DNA from: Rickettsiales bacterium
GTDB lineage: Bacteria > Pseudomonadota > Alphaproteobacteria > Rickettsiales > CANDYO01
NCBI GenBank assembly: GCA_025210695.1
Contig: JAOARE010000046.1
Span: forward strand, 1-34,053
DNA: 34,053 nucleotides
Direction: 5' to 3'
A model generated the notes under the pieces. The model worked only from the letters and a program-made list of their open reading frames with translations, was not told where the DNA came from and did not search any database. Each line of letters begins with the position of its first letter. Within the stretch, counting starts at the first letter, position 1. Made by a program: the position numbers and the translations under genes. Below are positions 1-10,200 of the stretch, in pieces.

Positions 1-104
1 ATACCAGTAATTGCTGCTGTTAAGGTTGTTTTACCATGATCAACGTGACCAATTGTCCCTATATTGCAGTGTGGCTTATTTCTTAAAAACTTCTCCTTGG
101 CCAT
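1..104 (-). CDS. tuf: Elongation factor Tu, N-terminal part (cut by window edge)
   Basis: Only the first 34 codons are inside the window. They read [20 protein letters not shown] followed by VDHGKTT, the EF-Tu N-terminus with its G1 P-loop (GHVDHGKT). EF-Tu delivers aminoacyl-tRNA to the ribosome as a GTP complex. The gene starts 20 bases after the fusA stop on the same strand, as last gene of a standard str operon (rpsL-rpsG-fusA-tuf). The upstream bases contain AGGAAGAGG, a good ribosome-binding site. Identity is near certain; the rest of the gene lies beyond the left edge. Confidence 0.96.
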   Translation of the reverse strand, partial: MAKEKFLRNKPHCNIGTIGHVDHGKTTLTAAITG

Positions 105-124
105 CTTAATACCTCTTCCTTAAA

Positions 125-2206
125 TTAACTACTTTTTTTCATAATTTCATCTGCTGCATGCTGCGGAACCTGATCGTAATGCGAAAACTGCATTGAATAC
201 TGAGATCTACCTTGAGACATTGAACGCAAACTATTCACATAACCAAACATAGTTGCCAAAGGAACCATTGCAGAAATAATTTGAGCATTACCTCTATTAT
301 CCATACCCAATATATTTCCTCGACGACTATTTAAATCACCTATGATATCACCCATGTATTCTTCAGGAGTAATAACTTCAACCTTCATAACTGGCTCAAG
401 CAACTTAGGACCGCACTGAGGCACCCCCTCTCTAAACAGAGCTTTAGCAGCTATTTCGAAGGCCATAACACTAGAATCAACATCATGATACGCACCATCT
501 ATTAACGTAGCTTTAAAATCAATTACAGGAAACCCAGCCAGAACACCAGCTTCTTTTGCCTGCTCTAAGCCTTTTTGAACACCAGGTATATACTCTTTAG
601 GAACATTACCACCAACTATCTTACTCTCAAAAACAAAACCTTCACCAGGCTCCGATGGCTCAAGGATCATTTTTATTTTAGCAAATTGACCAGCACCACC
701 TGACTGCTTCTTATGCGTATATTCAACTTCCATACGTTGAGTAATAGTCTCACGATAGGCAACCTGAGGAGCACCAATATTAGCCTCCACCTTGAACTCC
801 CTTTTCATCCTATCAACTATAATTTCTAAATGAAGCTCCCCCATACCTTTTAATATAGTTTGCCCTGTTTCTAAATCAGAAGAGACCTGCAACGAAGGAT
901 CTTCCGCCGACAACCTAGACAGAGCCATCCCCATCTTTTCTTGGTCAGCAGCAGTTTTAGGCTCTACAGCAACCTCAATAACAGGCTTAGGGAACTCCAT
1001 CCTCTCCAAAATCACCGGATTATCAGGATCACATAATGTATCACCAGTAGTAGTATTTTTCAAACCAGCTAACGCTACAATATCACCAGCACCAACCTCT
1101 TTAATATCCTCTCTATCATTAGCATGCATCAAAAGCATCCTACCAACACGCTCTTTCTGACCTTTTACAGTATTCATTATAGCCGAAGAAGCCTTCAAAA
1201 CACCAGAATAAACACGTACAAAAGTTAAAGAACCAACAAAAGGATCATTCATAACCTTAAATGCCAAAGCAGAAAAAGGCTCTTTATCTGAAGGCTTACG
1301 CTCTATCTCTTTTTCAGAATCATCTACATCCACACCTTTCATAGTCGGAACGTCCAAGGGACTAGGCAAATAATCCACTACCGCATCTAACAACGGCTGC
1401 ACACCTTTGTTTTTAAAGGCACTACCACAACCAACAGGAACAAACTTACCAGAAATGGTACCTTTGCGAATACATTTTTGCAAATCCCCAACACTAACCT
1501 CTTCTCCATTCAAATAAGCTTCCATAACTTCATCATCAACCTCAACCACAGTATCAATTAATTTACGATGATACTCCTCAGCTTTTTCCTTCATATCTTC
1601 TGGGATATCCCCATACACAAACTCAGCGCCAAGCTTTTCATTTTTCCACACAATACTACGCATCTTAACAAGATCAACAACACCAACAAAAACATCCTCA
1701 GAACCAATCGGCAACTGAATAACTGCAGGCACAGCACCCAATCTATCTACAATCATATCAACGCAACGGTAAAAATCAGCACCTGTACGATCCATTTTAT
1801 TAACAAAACAAATTCTAGGAACCTTATATTTATCTGCCTGACGCCAAACCGTCTCAGACTGAGGCTCAACACCAGCAACACCATCAAATACAGCAACAGC
1901 ACCATCCAAAACCCTCAAAGAACGCTCAACCTCAATAGTAAAATCAACGTGACCAGGAGTATCAATGATGTTAATTTTTTTCTTATTCCACTGACAAGTA
2001 GTAGCAGCAGACGTAATAGTTATACCGCGCTCTTGCTCCTGCTCCATCCAATCCATAGCAGCTCCACCATCGTGAACCTCTCCTATTTTATGGGACCTCC
2101 CAGTATAATACAAAATCCTTTCTGTAGTAGTAGTCTTACCAGCATCAATATGGGCACAAATACCTATATTTCTTACATCCTCTAGCACCCTTGCTCTATT
2201 TGACAT
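125..2206 (-). CDS. fusA: Elongation factor G
   Basis: Translocase GTPase that moves tRNAs and mRNA through the ribosome and helps recycle ribosomes. At 693 residues it is full length. The GTPase motifs are visible: AHIDAGKT at residues 18-25, DTPGH at 82-86 and NKMD at 136-139. The C-terminal domain keeps the EF-G pattern (GDLNSRRG, then [15 protein letters not shown]). The start is supported by GGAAGT upstream of the ATG. It lies 31 bases after rpsG and 20 bases before tuf, so it should be cotranscribed with them from the promoter upstream of rpsL. Nothing looks unusual. Confidence 0.98.
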   Translation of the reverse strand: MSNRARVLEDVRNIGICAHIDAGKTTTTERILYYTGRSHKIGEVHDGGAAMDWMEQEQERGITITSAATTCQWNKKKINIIDTPGHVDFTIEVERSLRVLDGAVAVFDGVAGVEPQSETVWRQADKYKVPRICFVNKMDRTGADFYRCVDMIVDRLGAVPAVIQLPIGSEDVFVGVVDLVKMRSIVWKNEKLGAEFVYGDIPEDMKEKAEEYHRKLIDTVVEVDDEVMEAYLNGEEVSVGDLQKCIRKGTISGKFVPVGCGSAFKNKGVQPLLDAVVDYLPSPLDVPTMKGVDVDDSEKEIERKPSDKEPFSALAFKVMNDPFVGSLTFVRVYSGVLKASSAIMNTVKGQKERVGRMLLMHANDREDIKEVGAGDIVALAGLKNTTTGDTLCDPDNPVILERMEFPKPVIEVAVEPKTAADQEKMGMALSRLSAEDPSLQVSSDLETGQTILKGMGELHLEIIVDRMKREFKVEANIGAPQVAYRETITQRMEVEYTHKKQSGGAGQFAKIKMILEPSEPGEGFVFESKIVGGNVPKEYIPGVQKGLEQAKEAGVLAGFPVIDFKATLIDGAYHDVDSSVMAFEIAAKALFREGVPQCGPKLLEPVMKVEVITPEEYMGDIIGDLNSRRGNILGMDNRGNAQIISAMVPLATMFGYVNSLRSMSQGRSQYSMQFSHYDQVPQHAADEIMKKSS

Positions 2207-2237
2207 CTTTTTTCACTTCCTTAAAAAACAAATATTA

Positions 2238-2705
2238 CTATCTATTGTAATGAGCAAAAGCTCTATTTGACTCAGCCATTTTCTGAACATCTTCTTTTTT
2301 CTTACGAGCCGCACCTCTTTTATTAAAAGCATCAACCAACTCAGCAGACAACTTCTCTACCATAGTACGACCATGCCTAGAACGAGCATAATTTATAACC
2401 CACTTCATTGCCAAAGCAAAAGAACGAGAAGAACGAACCTCCACCGGAACTTGGTAAGTAGCCCCACCAACACGACGAGACCTAACCTCTATTTGTGGAC
2501 GAACATTATTCAAGGCCTCCTCAAACGCAGAAACCGCATCTGTTTTTGATACTTTAGCTAAGTCAGCTAAAGCAGCATAAACTATAGTCTCAGCTATAGA
2601 CTTTTTACCTTGATACATCAACCTATTTATAAACTTCGTAATTAAAACACTCCCATACTGCGAATCTGGGATTATCTCACGTTTTTTAGCTGCTCTACGA
2701 CGCAT
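2238..2705 (-). CDS. rpsG: 30S ribosomal protein S7
   Basis: Primary binding protein of the 3' domain of 16S rRNA, lining the E site of the small subunit. The protein has 155 residues, normal for S7. It starts [19 protein letters not shown] and carries the typical centre ([20 protein letters not shown], residues about 66-85) and the C-terminal AHYNR. It sits 21 bases downstream of rpsL and upstream of fusA in the str operon. In other bacteria S7 can repress this operon translationally; no such site was identified here. Confidence 0.98.
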   Translation of the reverse strand: MRRRAAKKREIIPDSQYGSVLITKFINRLMYQGKKSIAETIVYAALADLAKVSKTDAVSAFEEALNNVRPQIEVRSRRVGGATYQVPVEVRSSRSFALAMKWVINYARSRHGRTMVEKLSAELVDAFNKRGAARKKKEDVQKMAESNRAFAHYNR

Positions 2706-2726
2706 AACTCTTCCCTTTAATAATTA

Positions 2727-3098
2727 TTATTTAGGCTTCTTAGCACCGTATTTAGAACGGGCCTGCTTACGATCTTTAACACCTTGAGTATCCCTAGTAC
2801 CACGAATAATATGATAACGTACACCAGGTAAATCCTTTACCCTTCCCCCACGAATCATAACAACAGAATGCTCCTGCAAGTTATGACCCTCACCGGGAAT
2901 ATAACCAATAACCTCAAAACCATTTGTGAGCCTAATCCTTGCCACCTTACGCAAAGCCGAGTTAGGCTTCTTTGGAGTTGTAGTATAAACCCTTATACAT
3001 ACACCTCTTTTTTGCGGACAACTTTCTAAAGCTGGCACTTTGTTACGCTTTACTTTATCAGTCCTTGACTTGCGAACAAGCTGATTAATCGTTGGCAT
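2727..3098 (-). CDS. rpsL: 30S ribosomal protein S12
   Basis: S12 sits at the decoding centre of the 30S subunit. I use the ATG at 3098, giving 123 residues starting [11 protein letters not shown], because that matches the family start and has GGAGAT just upstream. An in-frame ATG 57 bases further up would add 19 residues that do not resemble S12 and would start inside the promoter-proximal leader. Motifs seen: [20 protein letters not shown] and [13 protein letters not shown]. Lys43 and Lys88, the classic streptomycin-resistance positions, are both wild-type lysine. First gene of the str operon. Confidence 0.97.
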   Translation of the reverse strand: MPTINQLVRKSRTDKVKRNKVPALESCPQKRGVCIRVYTTTPKKPNSALRKVARIRLTNGFEVIGYIPGEGHNLQEHSVVMIRGGRVKDLPGVRYHIIRGTRDTQGVKDRKQARSKYGAKKPK

Positions 3099-3169
3099 TA
3101 AATATCTCCAAATTTTATCTAAAAACACAATACACTGAATAGTCATTATTACCATTCAGCAAGCTGCGT

Positions 3170-3197
3170 ATTATATCAATCTAATACTTTTAGTCAA
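3170..3197 (-). promoter_or_regulatory. Sigma-70-type promoter of the str operon
   Basis: On the minus strand TTGACT (3192-3197) is followed after 16 bases by TATAAT (3170-3175), a near-consensus promoter. Transcription would start around position 3163, giving a leader of about 65 bases before the rpsL ATG at 3098. Its strength suits a ribosomal protein operon. Confidence 0.8.
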
Positions 3198-3610
3198 GAA
3201 CATTATTCTCGCATCTATAGCGCATTTTAAACATTCTTGATTTAGTAATTTTTTTAAAACACCCATAAACCTAACTAGAAAAAGATAGATTCTAAGCCCT
3301 AATGTTAGCGTATCAATCTTCAATTGATAGATTACAGCACCTGAATGCAGATTCATAAACCTAAGCTAACTGACTTTTAAATTACAGAGAAAACTAATAC
3401 TCTATAAAGTTAACCCACTTATTGCTTATTGCAACAGAAGATTTTCAATCGGTTCATAACTTTTACCTTATTTATTTTAAAATTCAACCTTTTTTTAGAT
3501 CAAATCATGTTTTTTTTCTAATTATACTATTTTAGCTTCAATTTTGAACAATTTATTGTAATAATATTACTACCTTGCCATAAAACCTTTATTAATTCAA
3601 AAATTTATCT
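3198..3610. other. Intergenic region between divergent str operon and PAP2 gene
   Basis: About 410 bases of very A+T-rich sequence. The only long open frame (minus strand, 3171-3356) overlaps the str promoter, shows no family resemblance and is treated as chance. I see no tRNA, hairpin terminator or repeat. A weak plus-strand promoter candidate (TTGAAC at about 3542-3547, then a TTACTA after 17 bases) could serve the phosphatase gene. That gene has no obvious Shine-Dalgarno sequence. Confidence 0.4.
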
Positions 3611-4279
3611 ATGAATACAATTATAAATTTTTTTCAAGAAGTGAACATATACATTTTTACTTTTTTTAATAAAACATTTGGAATACAAACCTTTAATAAA
3701 ATAATGATCATTGCCGATAAAATTGGGGGGCCTTATATTTTTCATTATCACCTTCTTTTTATTGCAATACTTGCAACCATAATGATTTACTGCAAAAGAA
3801 ACAACCAAGATAACTTAAAGGAACTTCTTATATTAGGTTGTATAGCTATGTGCACATTGTTTGTAGCTATAGTTATAAATTTAGTTGTTATAACCGAATC
3901 ACTAAAAAATGTAACTTCCTCCACTCGTCCATATTGTGAGCTAGAAAATATATACATACTTCCTGAAGTAACTGATAATAAATCCTGCGATAGAGGCTTC
4001 CCAAGTGGACATACTGTATTTTCGCTTATTATGATTATTAGCTTCTGGCAGCTATTTAATAAATTTTTTAAAATAACTGCTATAGTAGCTTTTGCTATTA
4101 TAGCTATAACTAGAATGTCTTCAGGTGCTCATTACCCATTTGATATAATAGGGGGCATCTCTTTTTGTTTACCAACAACCATATATATTAGAACAAAAAT
4201 TGACTATTTTATAAGAAAATATGAAAGTAAATGGAAAGCATTTAATTATTTATACAGCAGAACCCTTGGTAAAAGATAG
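3611..4279 (+). CDS. PAP2-family membrane phosphatase
   Basis: Integral membrane phosphatase of the PAP2 superfamily, which dephosphorylates lipid substrates such as phosphatidic acid, undecaprenyl diphosphate or lipid A phosphates. All three signature motifs are present: K99-x6-R106-P107, the PSGHT block (131-135, catalytic His134) and R168-x5-H174-x3-D178 (RMSSGAHYPFD). The 222 residues include several hydrophobic helices around residues 45-62, 72-95, 134-150 and 152-168. The substrate cannot be told from sequence. Lipid A genes elsewhere in the window (lpxK, the LpxL-like gene) make an envelope role reasonable, but they are 25 kb away. It stands alone, with a 175-base gap to the efflux operon. 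Confidence 0.88.
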   Translation: MNTIINFFQEVNIYIFTFFNKTFGIQTFNKIMIIADKIGGPYIFHYHLLFIAILATIMIYCKRNNQDNLKELLILGCIAMCTLFVAIVINLVVITESLKNVTSSTRPYCELENIYILPEVTDNKSCDRGFPSGHTVFSLIMIISFWQLFNKFFKITAIVAFAIIAITRMSSGAHYPFDIIGGISFCLPTTIYIRTKIDYFIRKYESKWKAFNYLYSRTLGKR

Positions 4280-4454
4280 CAAAAAAGCTCCTTTTTTATT
4301 TTTTATACCTAAGCTACTAAATTAAAAAACAAATAACCATCAATCTACTGAATATCTATCCTTAACTTATTATTAATCATTCTATGAAAACATATATTTA
4401 TTGTTAGCTCAATACATTTCACGACTAATAAAAATTAATTTATAGGACAAAACT

Positions 4455-5663
4455 ATGATCACTAAGTGTCTTTTAACCATTAGCACACTTATATTACTAT
4501 CGCAATTCACCCTTGCCTCCTCATTTGAAGACTATATACAACGATTAAGCAAACATCCTCAAGTTGAGAGCATTTTATCTAAAAGTGAATCTATAAACAT
4601 GGAATCACTAGGGGAGCTTGGCCTTCCTGATCCTACACTTATGGTTGGTGCAAAGAATATGCCTATTTCAGAACCTGGGTTTGATAGATTTCTTCCAACA
4701 TCTAAAATTATAGGGTTCTCACAAAACATTCCTAACCCTATCACGAGAAATGCTAAATCAGAAAAATTACAACAAATCTCCAAAAAACAAAAATTAATAG
4801 CTGATTATACAAAAGAACGATTATACTTCATACTAATTACTAAAATGGCTGAATATGAAAGTTTAAAAACCCAAAAAAGCTTAACTGAACAACAATTAGA
4901 ATATTATAAAACACTAGAAAACATTTATAAAGGTCAAATTGAATCTGGAAAACCGGTCTACAAAAGGTTCTCAGAAATTGATATAGAACGCGCTAAATCT
5001 GAACGCAACCTTAATACCCTTGAAACAGAAATCATTTCGGTACAAGCTAACTTTATTAGATTAATAAATGAAGTTCCTGAAATTAAACCACCCAAAATAT
5101 TAAATAAAAAATGGGACCAAAATCCTAGTTCTCTCTACCCTGTGATGATTGCCGCTCAAGATATTTCAATCAGCAAAAAAGATGTAAAGATAGCTGATGC
5201 AGATTTTCTACCTAATTTTGGGTTGGACGCCTCTTATAAAAAAAGTGACGATAACAAAGGAGGACTCACTGTTCAAGCTAAAGTAAGCATCCCGCTATGG
5301 GCATCCAAAAATCAAGAGCCTAAACTAAAAGCCGCAGAAGCTAAAGAAAACAGCGCCAGATTTGCTTATAACAACGTACGTCGTTTATGGACACAAGAAT
5401 TAACCTTCTTACAGAGTGTTCGTGATACTACAGCTAAAAATATTAAAGTTCTCCAAGAGCAAGACAAGGCGATAAAATCTAAGATAGAAGCAACCAAGCG
5501 TAATTATGAAGCTGGAACAGAGGATCTTGATAGCATTATCCTAGCTAAAATTGCTAATTTACATATTCAAATTCAACTTGCACAAACTCAATCTGCATAT
5601 ATTTCAAAAGTAGCTGAAGTTAATTCTTATATTGCAACAAAATTCCAAGAGGCACAAAAATGA
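4455..5663 (+). CDS. TolC-family outer-membrane component of Cus-type efflux
   Basis: Outer-membrane channel subunit expected to form the exit duct of the RND pump encoded next to it. The N-terminus is a signal peptide (MITKCLLTISTLILLSQFTLASS). The body is long alpha-helical stretches with the two-fold OEP layout; the first half contains the family-like phrase LPDPTLMVGAKNMP (residues about 56-69). At 402 residues it is somewhat shorter than E. coli CusC. No lipobox cysteine is seen after the signal peptide. TAGGA lies a few bases before the ATG. The stop codon overlaps the next start as ATGA, so translation is probably coupled. Assignment rests on helix pattern plus operon context. Confidence 0.85.
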   Translation: MITKCLLTISTLILLSQFTLASSFEDYIQRLSKHPQVESILSKSESINMESLGELGLPDPTLMVGAKNMPISEPGFDRFLPTSKIIGFSQNIPNPITRNAKSEKLQQISKKQKLIADYTKERLYFILITKMAEYESLKTQKSLTEQQLEYYKTLENIYKGQIESGKPVYKRFSEIDIERAKSERNLNTLETEIISVQANFIRLINEVPEIKPPKILNKKWDQNPSSLYPVMIAAQDISISKKDVKIADADFLPNFGLDASYKKSDDNKGGLTVQAKVSIPLWASKNQEPKLKAAEAKENSARFAYNNVRRLWTQELTFLQSVRDTTAKNIKVLQEQDKAIKSKIEATKRNYEAGTEDLDSIILAKIANLHIQIQLAQTQSAYISKVAEVNSYIATKFQEAQK

Positions 5664-7276
5664 AATTTTTTATCATCGGGTTACTCCTGATAAACTATGC
5701 TTTCATAGCTTACTCTGAAGAACATATAATGCCAAAAAACTCTCATCATCACAATATGACGAACTCTAACCATTCTTCTGCCCCCTCTCCTACAGAAACA
5801 AAAGAAATACTATATTGGGTAGCACCAATGAACCCAAACTATAAAATGGATAAACCAGGTAAATCCCCTATGGGAATGGATTTAGTTCCAGTTTATGCGG
5901 AAAAAACTTCAGAACCAGAGTTAGATAAACACGATAATATTATAAACAGAGCAATCGTATCCCTTTCTCCAGAAACTATTCAGACTATTGGCATTCGAAC
6001 AGAAAAAGCACAAATGGCAGCTTTTGGGTTAATGGTTCGTAGTTACGGAGAAGTAACTGAAAATATTCGCCTCCAAAGCGATATTTCAGATCGTGTTTCT
6101 GGTTGGATTAAAGAACTTAAAATAAAAGCAGAAGGAGACCAGGTAAAAAAAGGAGATTTATTATTCAAATTAGATAGCCCAGAACTTGTAGCCGCAGAAG
6201 AAGATTATATTAGCGCTATAAAAACAGACGCAAAATGGCGTATTGATGCAACTAAGACAAGACTTGAATCACTTGGAGTACAAGATATAGTTATAGAAGA
6301 AATACAAACCAAAAATAAAGTTCTTACTTACACTCCTTTTTATGCTACACAAGATGGGATTGTAAGTAAAATTAATGTCCGAGAAGGAAGTTATGTTAAA
6401 CCGGGAATGACTATAATAAGCATTCAGAATTATTCATCTGTATGGATAGATGTTAGCATTGCAGAAAAAGATCTCCCATATATTAGCAAAACAACTAAAG
6501 CAAGAGTTTCATTTCCCAACCTAGGTATTAAAACACACCAAGCAAAAATTGATTATATATACCCAACAATTAATCAAAAAACACGAACAGGAAGTATCCG
6601 TTTAGTTCTAGACACCCCTAACAGAAAGATAATGCCTGGAGCTTATGCTGATGTTGAATTTGAAAGCAAAGTAAAACAACGCTTATCTATACCAAGCAAC
6701 TCTATTTTAAAGAGTAAAAATGGAGATTTTGTTGTTGTTGCCCTAAAAGATGGAAGATTTCAACCACGTAAAGTACTGTTAGGAGTACATTACAAAGATA
6801 GAACAGAAGTTCTAGAAGGAATAAATATGGATGACAACGTAGTTATTAGCGGACAGTTTCTAATTGATTCAGAAAGCTCCTTGCTAGATTCTTTTGAGAA
6901 AATGAAAAAGATGCACACTTCATTACAAAAGATTGAAATCAATGATAAGCAACTAAATGCAATCGACCAGATTATTGATGCTACTCTATATATTCACCAA
7001 GAATTAGAAGCTAAACGTTTACCTAATTCAGACATGATCACCTCCACCTTAAACTCAACAGAAAAATTACTTACAGAGTTTCAAGGAACATTGTTACAAT
7101 TTATTCTTGAAGATATCAAAAAAATTCTAACAGAAAGCAAAGATAATTTTTCTGCCAATCAGTGGAAAACAACTCTAAATAATTTACTTGTTGCACTAAC
7201 ACCCTGGACAAAAGAAGGGCGTTCAAAACAATCTATCAGAATAAATAAACTTTCTGGAGGATTAAATGCAAAGTAA
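5660..7276 (+). CDS. cusB: CusB-like periplasmic adaptor with heavy-metal-binding domain
   Basis: Membrane-fusion protein that links the RND pump to the outer-membrane channel and in Cus systems passes Cu(I)/Ag(I) to the pump. It has an N-terminal signal segment (1-20), then a His/Met-rich stretch (residues 21-39), then a heavy-metal-binding domain at about 52-79 (YWVAPMNPNYKMDKPGKSP, then MGMDLVPVY). This domain is the cysteine-free, methionine-bearing variant. A lipoyl/barrel-sandwich half-motif follows (WIKELKIKAEGDQVKKGDLL) and then a beta-barrel region. A helical C-terminal extension of about 110 residues comes after the conserved core. It overlaps the TolC-like gene by 4 bases and cusA by 11 bases. 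Confidence 0.92.
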   Translation: MKFFIIGLLLINYAFIAYSEEHIMPKNSHHHNMTNSNHSSAPSPTETKEILYWVAPMNPNYKMDKPGKSPMGMDLVPVYAEKTSEPELDKHDNIINRAIVSLSPETIQTIGIRTEKAQMAAFGLMVRSYGEVTENIRLQSDISDRVSGWIKELKIKAEGDQVKKGDLLFKLDSPELVAAEEDYISAIKTDAKWRIDATKTRLESLGVQDIVIEEIQTKNKVLTYTPFYATQDGIVSKINVREGSYVKPGMTIISIQNYSSVWIDVSIAEKDLPYISKTTKARVSFPNLGIKTHQAKIDYIYPTINQKTRTGSIRLVLDTPNRKIMPGAYADVEFESKVKQRLSIPSNSILKSKNGDFVVVALKDGRFQPRKVLLGVHYKDRTEVLEGINMDDNVVISGQFLIDSESSLLDSFEKMKKMHTSLQKIEINDKQLNAIDQIIDATLYIHQELEAKRLPNSDMITSTLNSTEKLLTEFQGTLLQFILEDIKKILTESKDNFSANQWKTTLNNLLVALTPWTKEGRSKQSIRINKLSGGLNAK

Positions 7277-10200
7277 TAACAAACAAAATTATAAACTATT
7301 GTACGATCCAAAAAACTCATTCGTCGCTAAAATTATAGAATGGTCAGTACATAACCAACTTCTAATTAGCATGATGATAATAGCACTTCTAGTTATTGGA
7401 GGAATATCCCTTCAAAAAACAGCATTAGATGCTATTCCTGACATGTCTGACACACAAGTAATTATTCGCACTGAATTCCCTGGCCAATCTCCACAAATTG
7501 TTGAAGACTTAGTGACTTACCCTCTTTCTACTGCAATGCTAGGCATGCCAAAAACCAAGAATGTTCGCGGATTTTCCATGTTTGGCACATCTTTTGTTTA
7601 CATTATCTTTGAAGATGATGTTGATCAATATTGGGCGCGTTCACGAGTAATTGAAGCATTATCAAAAATCCAAGGAAATCTTCCAAGTAATGTAACTCCC
7701 CAAATTGGCCCTGATGCTACTGGTGTAGGATGGGTATATCAATATTCCCTTATTGATAAAAGTGGTAACTATGACCTTGCACAACTAAGATCACTACAAG
7801 ATTGGTTTCTAAAGTTTGAGCTAGCTACGGTACCTGGAGTATCTGAAGTAGCGTCAATTGGAGGATTTGTAAAAGAATATCAAATTCTAATTGACCCCAA
7901 CCATTTACGTGCATTCAACATCTCATTAAAAACCCTAATAAAAGCTATACAAAACTCTAGTATGGATGCAGGTGGTCGTGTAATTGAAAAATCAGAGATG
8001 GAACTTATTGTTCGTTCGAACGGATATATAACTAATATAAACCAACTTAAGAATACTGTTCTTTATTCCCATGACAACATCCCTGTAAAACTATCTGACA
8101 TTGCAAGAATAATAGAGGGCCCCGAACTTCGACGTGGTATTAGCGAACTAAATGGAGAAGGAGAGGTTGTCTCTGGAATTATTATTATGCGATCAGGCGA
8201 GAATGCACTCCATGTCATTGAAAAAGTAAAAGATAAACTTAAAGAATTACAACAAAGTTTACCTAAAGAGGTTAAAATAATACCTGTATATGATCGTGCC
8301 CCCTTAATAGAAGGAGCTGTCAAATATTTAAAAGAAAAACTGATTGAAGAAGGACTAGTTGTTGCTCTTGTATCTTTTATATTTTTACTTCATCTACGTT
8401 CTGCCTTTGTTGCTATAGTAACATTGCCTTTAGGTGTTTTAGCTGCTTTTATTATTATGTCTGCACAAGGCATTACAGCAAATATTATGTCCTTAAGCGG
8501 CATTGCAATTGCAATTGGAGCAATGGTAGATGCGTCAGTAGTAATGGTAGAGAACGCCCACAGAAAACTCTCAGAACTACCTAAAAACGCCTCTAAAGAA
8601 GACAAAGCTGCTGCAATCTTACTCTCAACAAAAGAAGTTGGACCTGGATTATTTTTTTCTCTATTAATAATTACAGTTTCTTTTATTCCAGTATTTGCCT
8701 TAACGGGACAATCTTACCGCCTTTTTTCCCCTCTAGCATTTACCAAAACTTATGCTATGGCCTTCGCTGCCTTTTTATCCATCACCGTTGTTCCAGTTTT
8801 AATGCTATGGCTTATAAAAGGAAAAATAAAAAAAGAAGAAGAAAACCCTATAAATCGTTGGTTTATCAAACTATATCAACCTATTTTAAGTCAAGCCTTA
8901 AATAAAAAATTATTCACTATTATCTTATCTATCGGTTTATTGCTGTCTATGGCGTGGCCTCTAGCAAAAACAGGATCAGAATTTATGCCTGCTTTATATG
9001 AAGGAAAACTTCTTTATATGCCAACAACACTACCTGGAGTTTCAATTACAAAAGCTAAAGAGATTCTACAACAAACAAATCGTATGATTAAGGAGATTCC
9101 AGAAGTGGATCATGTTTTTGGAAAAGTTGGAAGGGCAGATACCGCTACAGATCCCGCTCCAATTTCTATGATTGAAACCTGGATTAACCTTAAGCCAAAA
9201 AGTGAATGGCGCCAAGAAATAAATACAGAAGACTTGATTAATGAGCTTAACACAAAGGTTAAAGTGCCTGGAGTTATAAACTCATGGGGATATCCTATTA
9301 AAACTCGTATGGACATGATTTCAACAGGTGTACGTACACCAATAGGTATTAAAATTGCTGGAGATAATTTAGATACAATTGGACGCATTGCTATTCAAAT
9401 AGAATCTATTATCAAATCCATTCCCAATACACGCTCAGCATTTGCAGACCGTGTGACGGGTGGAAAATATTTAGAAATAGAACCGGATAGAAATAAGCTA
9501 GCACGACTGAACATCAGCTTAGAATCATTCCAAAATGTAATTAGCACATCACTAGGAGGAATGAAATTGGCTGAATCCATACAAGGTCGAGAACGATATA
9601 ATATTATTATACGTTATGATCGTCCATTTAGAGAAACTCCTGAAGACTTATTTGACGTTTTACTACAAAACCCACAAGGACATCATATTCCACTTAAAGA
9701 AGTTGCAAATGTTAAATTTGTTGAAGGACCTCCAATGATCAAATCCGAAAATGCGCGATTAACTGGTTGGGTTTTCATTGATATTGAAGGAATAGATATT
9801 GGATCTTATATAAAAAATGCACAAAAAATAATATCACAAAAAGTTAATTTACCCTCCGGATACGCTCTAATCTGGTCTGGACAATTTGAACAGATGTTAG
9901 AAGCAGAATCCCGTCTAAAAATTGCAATACCTGCAGTGATATTTATTATATTTATACTTCTTATGATTCATTTCAAACGACTAGATCGTACATTGATAAT
10001 TATGTTATCACTCCCTTTTGGATTAATTGGAGGAGTTTGGGCACTATACCTCGCTGATTATAATTTTTCAGTCGCTGTAGGAGTAGGTTTTATCGCACTA
10101 TCTGGTATTGCCGTTGAAACAGCTGTAGTCATGCTTCTTTATATTGATCACCAAATGCAAATCTCTCCTCCAAAAACACAACAAGAATTATTTAATGAGA

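Noticed and set aside
1568..2185. 205-codon open frame on the plus strand opposite fusA
   Set aside because: It is antisense to the conserved EF-G G domain, has a low-complexity Asn/Thr/Ile composition and no family resemblance; it is a by-product of fusA codon use.
3171..3356. 61-codon minus-strand frame upstream of rpsL
   Set aside because: Its 3' end overlaps the strong str promoter, it lacks a ribosome-binding site and the product resembles nothing.
3605..3808. 67-codon minus-strand frame inside the PAP2 gene
   Set aside because: Lies antisense within a gene whose catalytic motifs prove the plus-strand frame.
4262..4302. A+T hairpin (AAAAAAG/CTTTTTT) after the PAP2 gene as a terminator
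   Set aside because: The stem is almost all A-T, with a 3-base loop; it would be common by chance in this composition, so it is not called.
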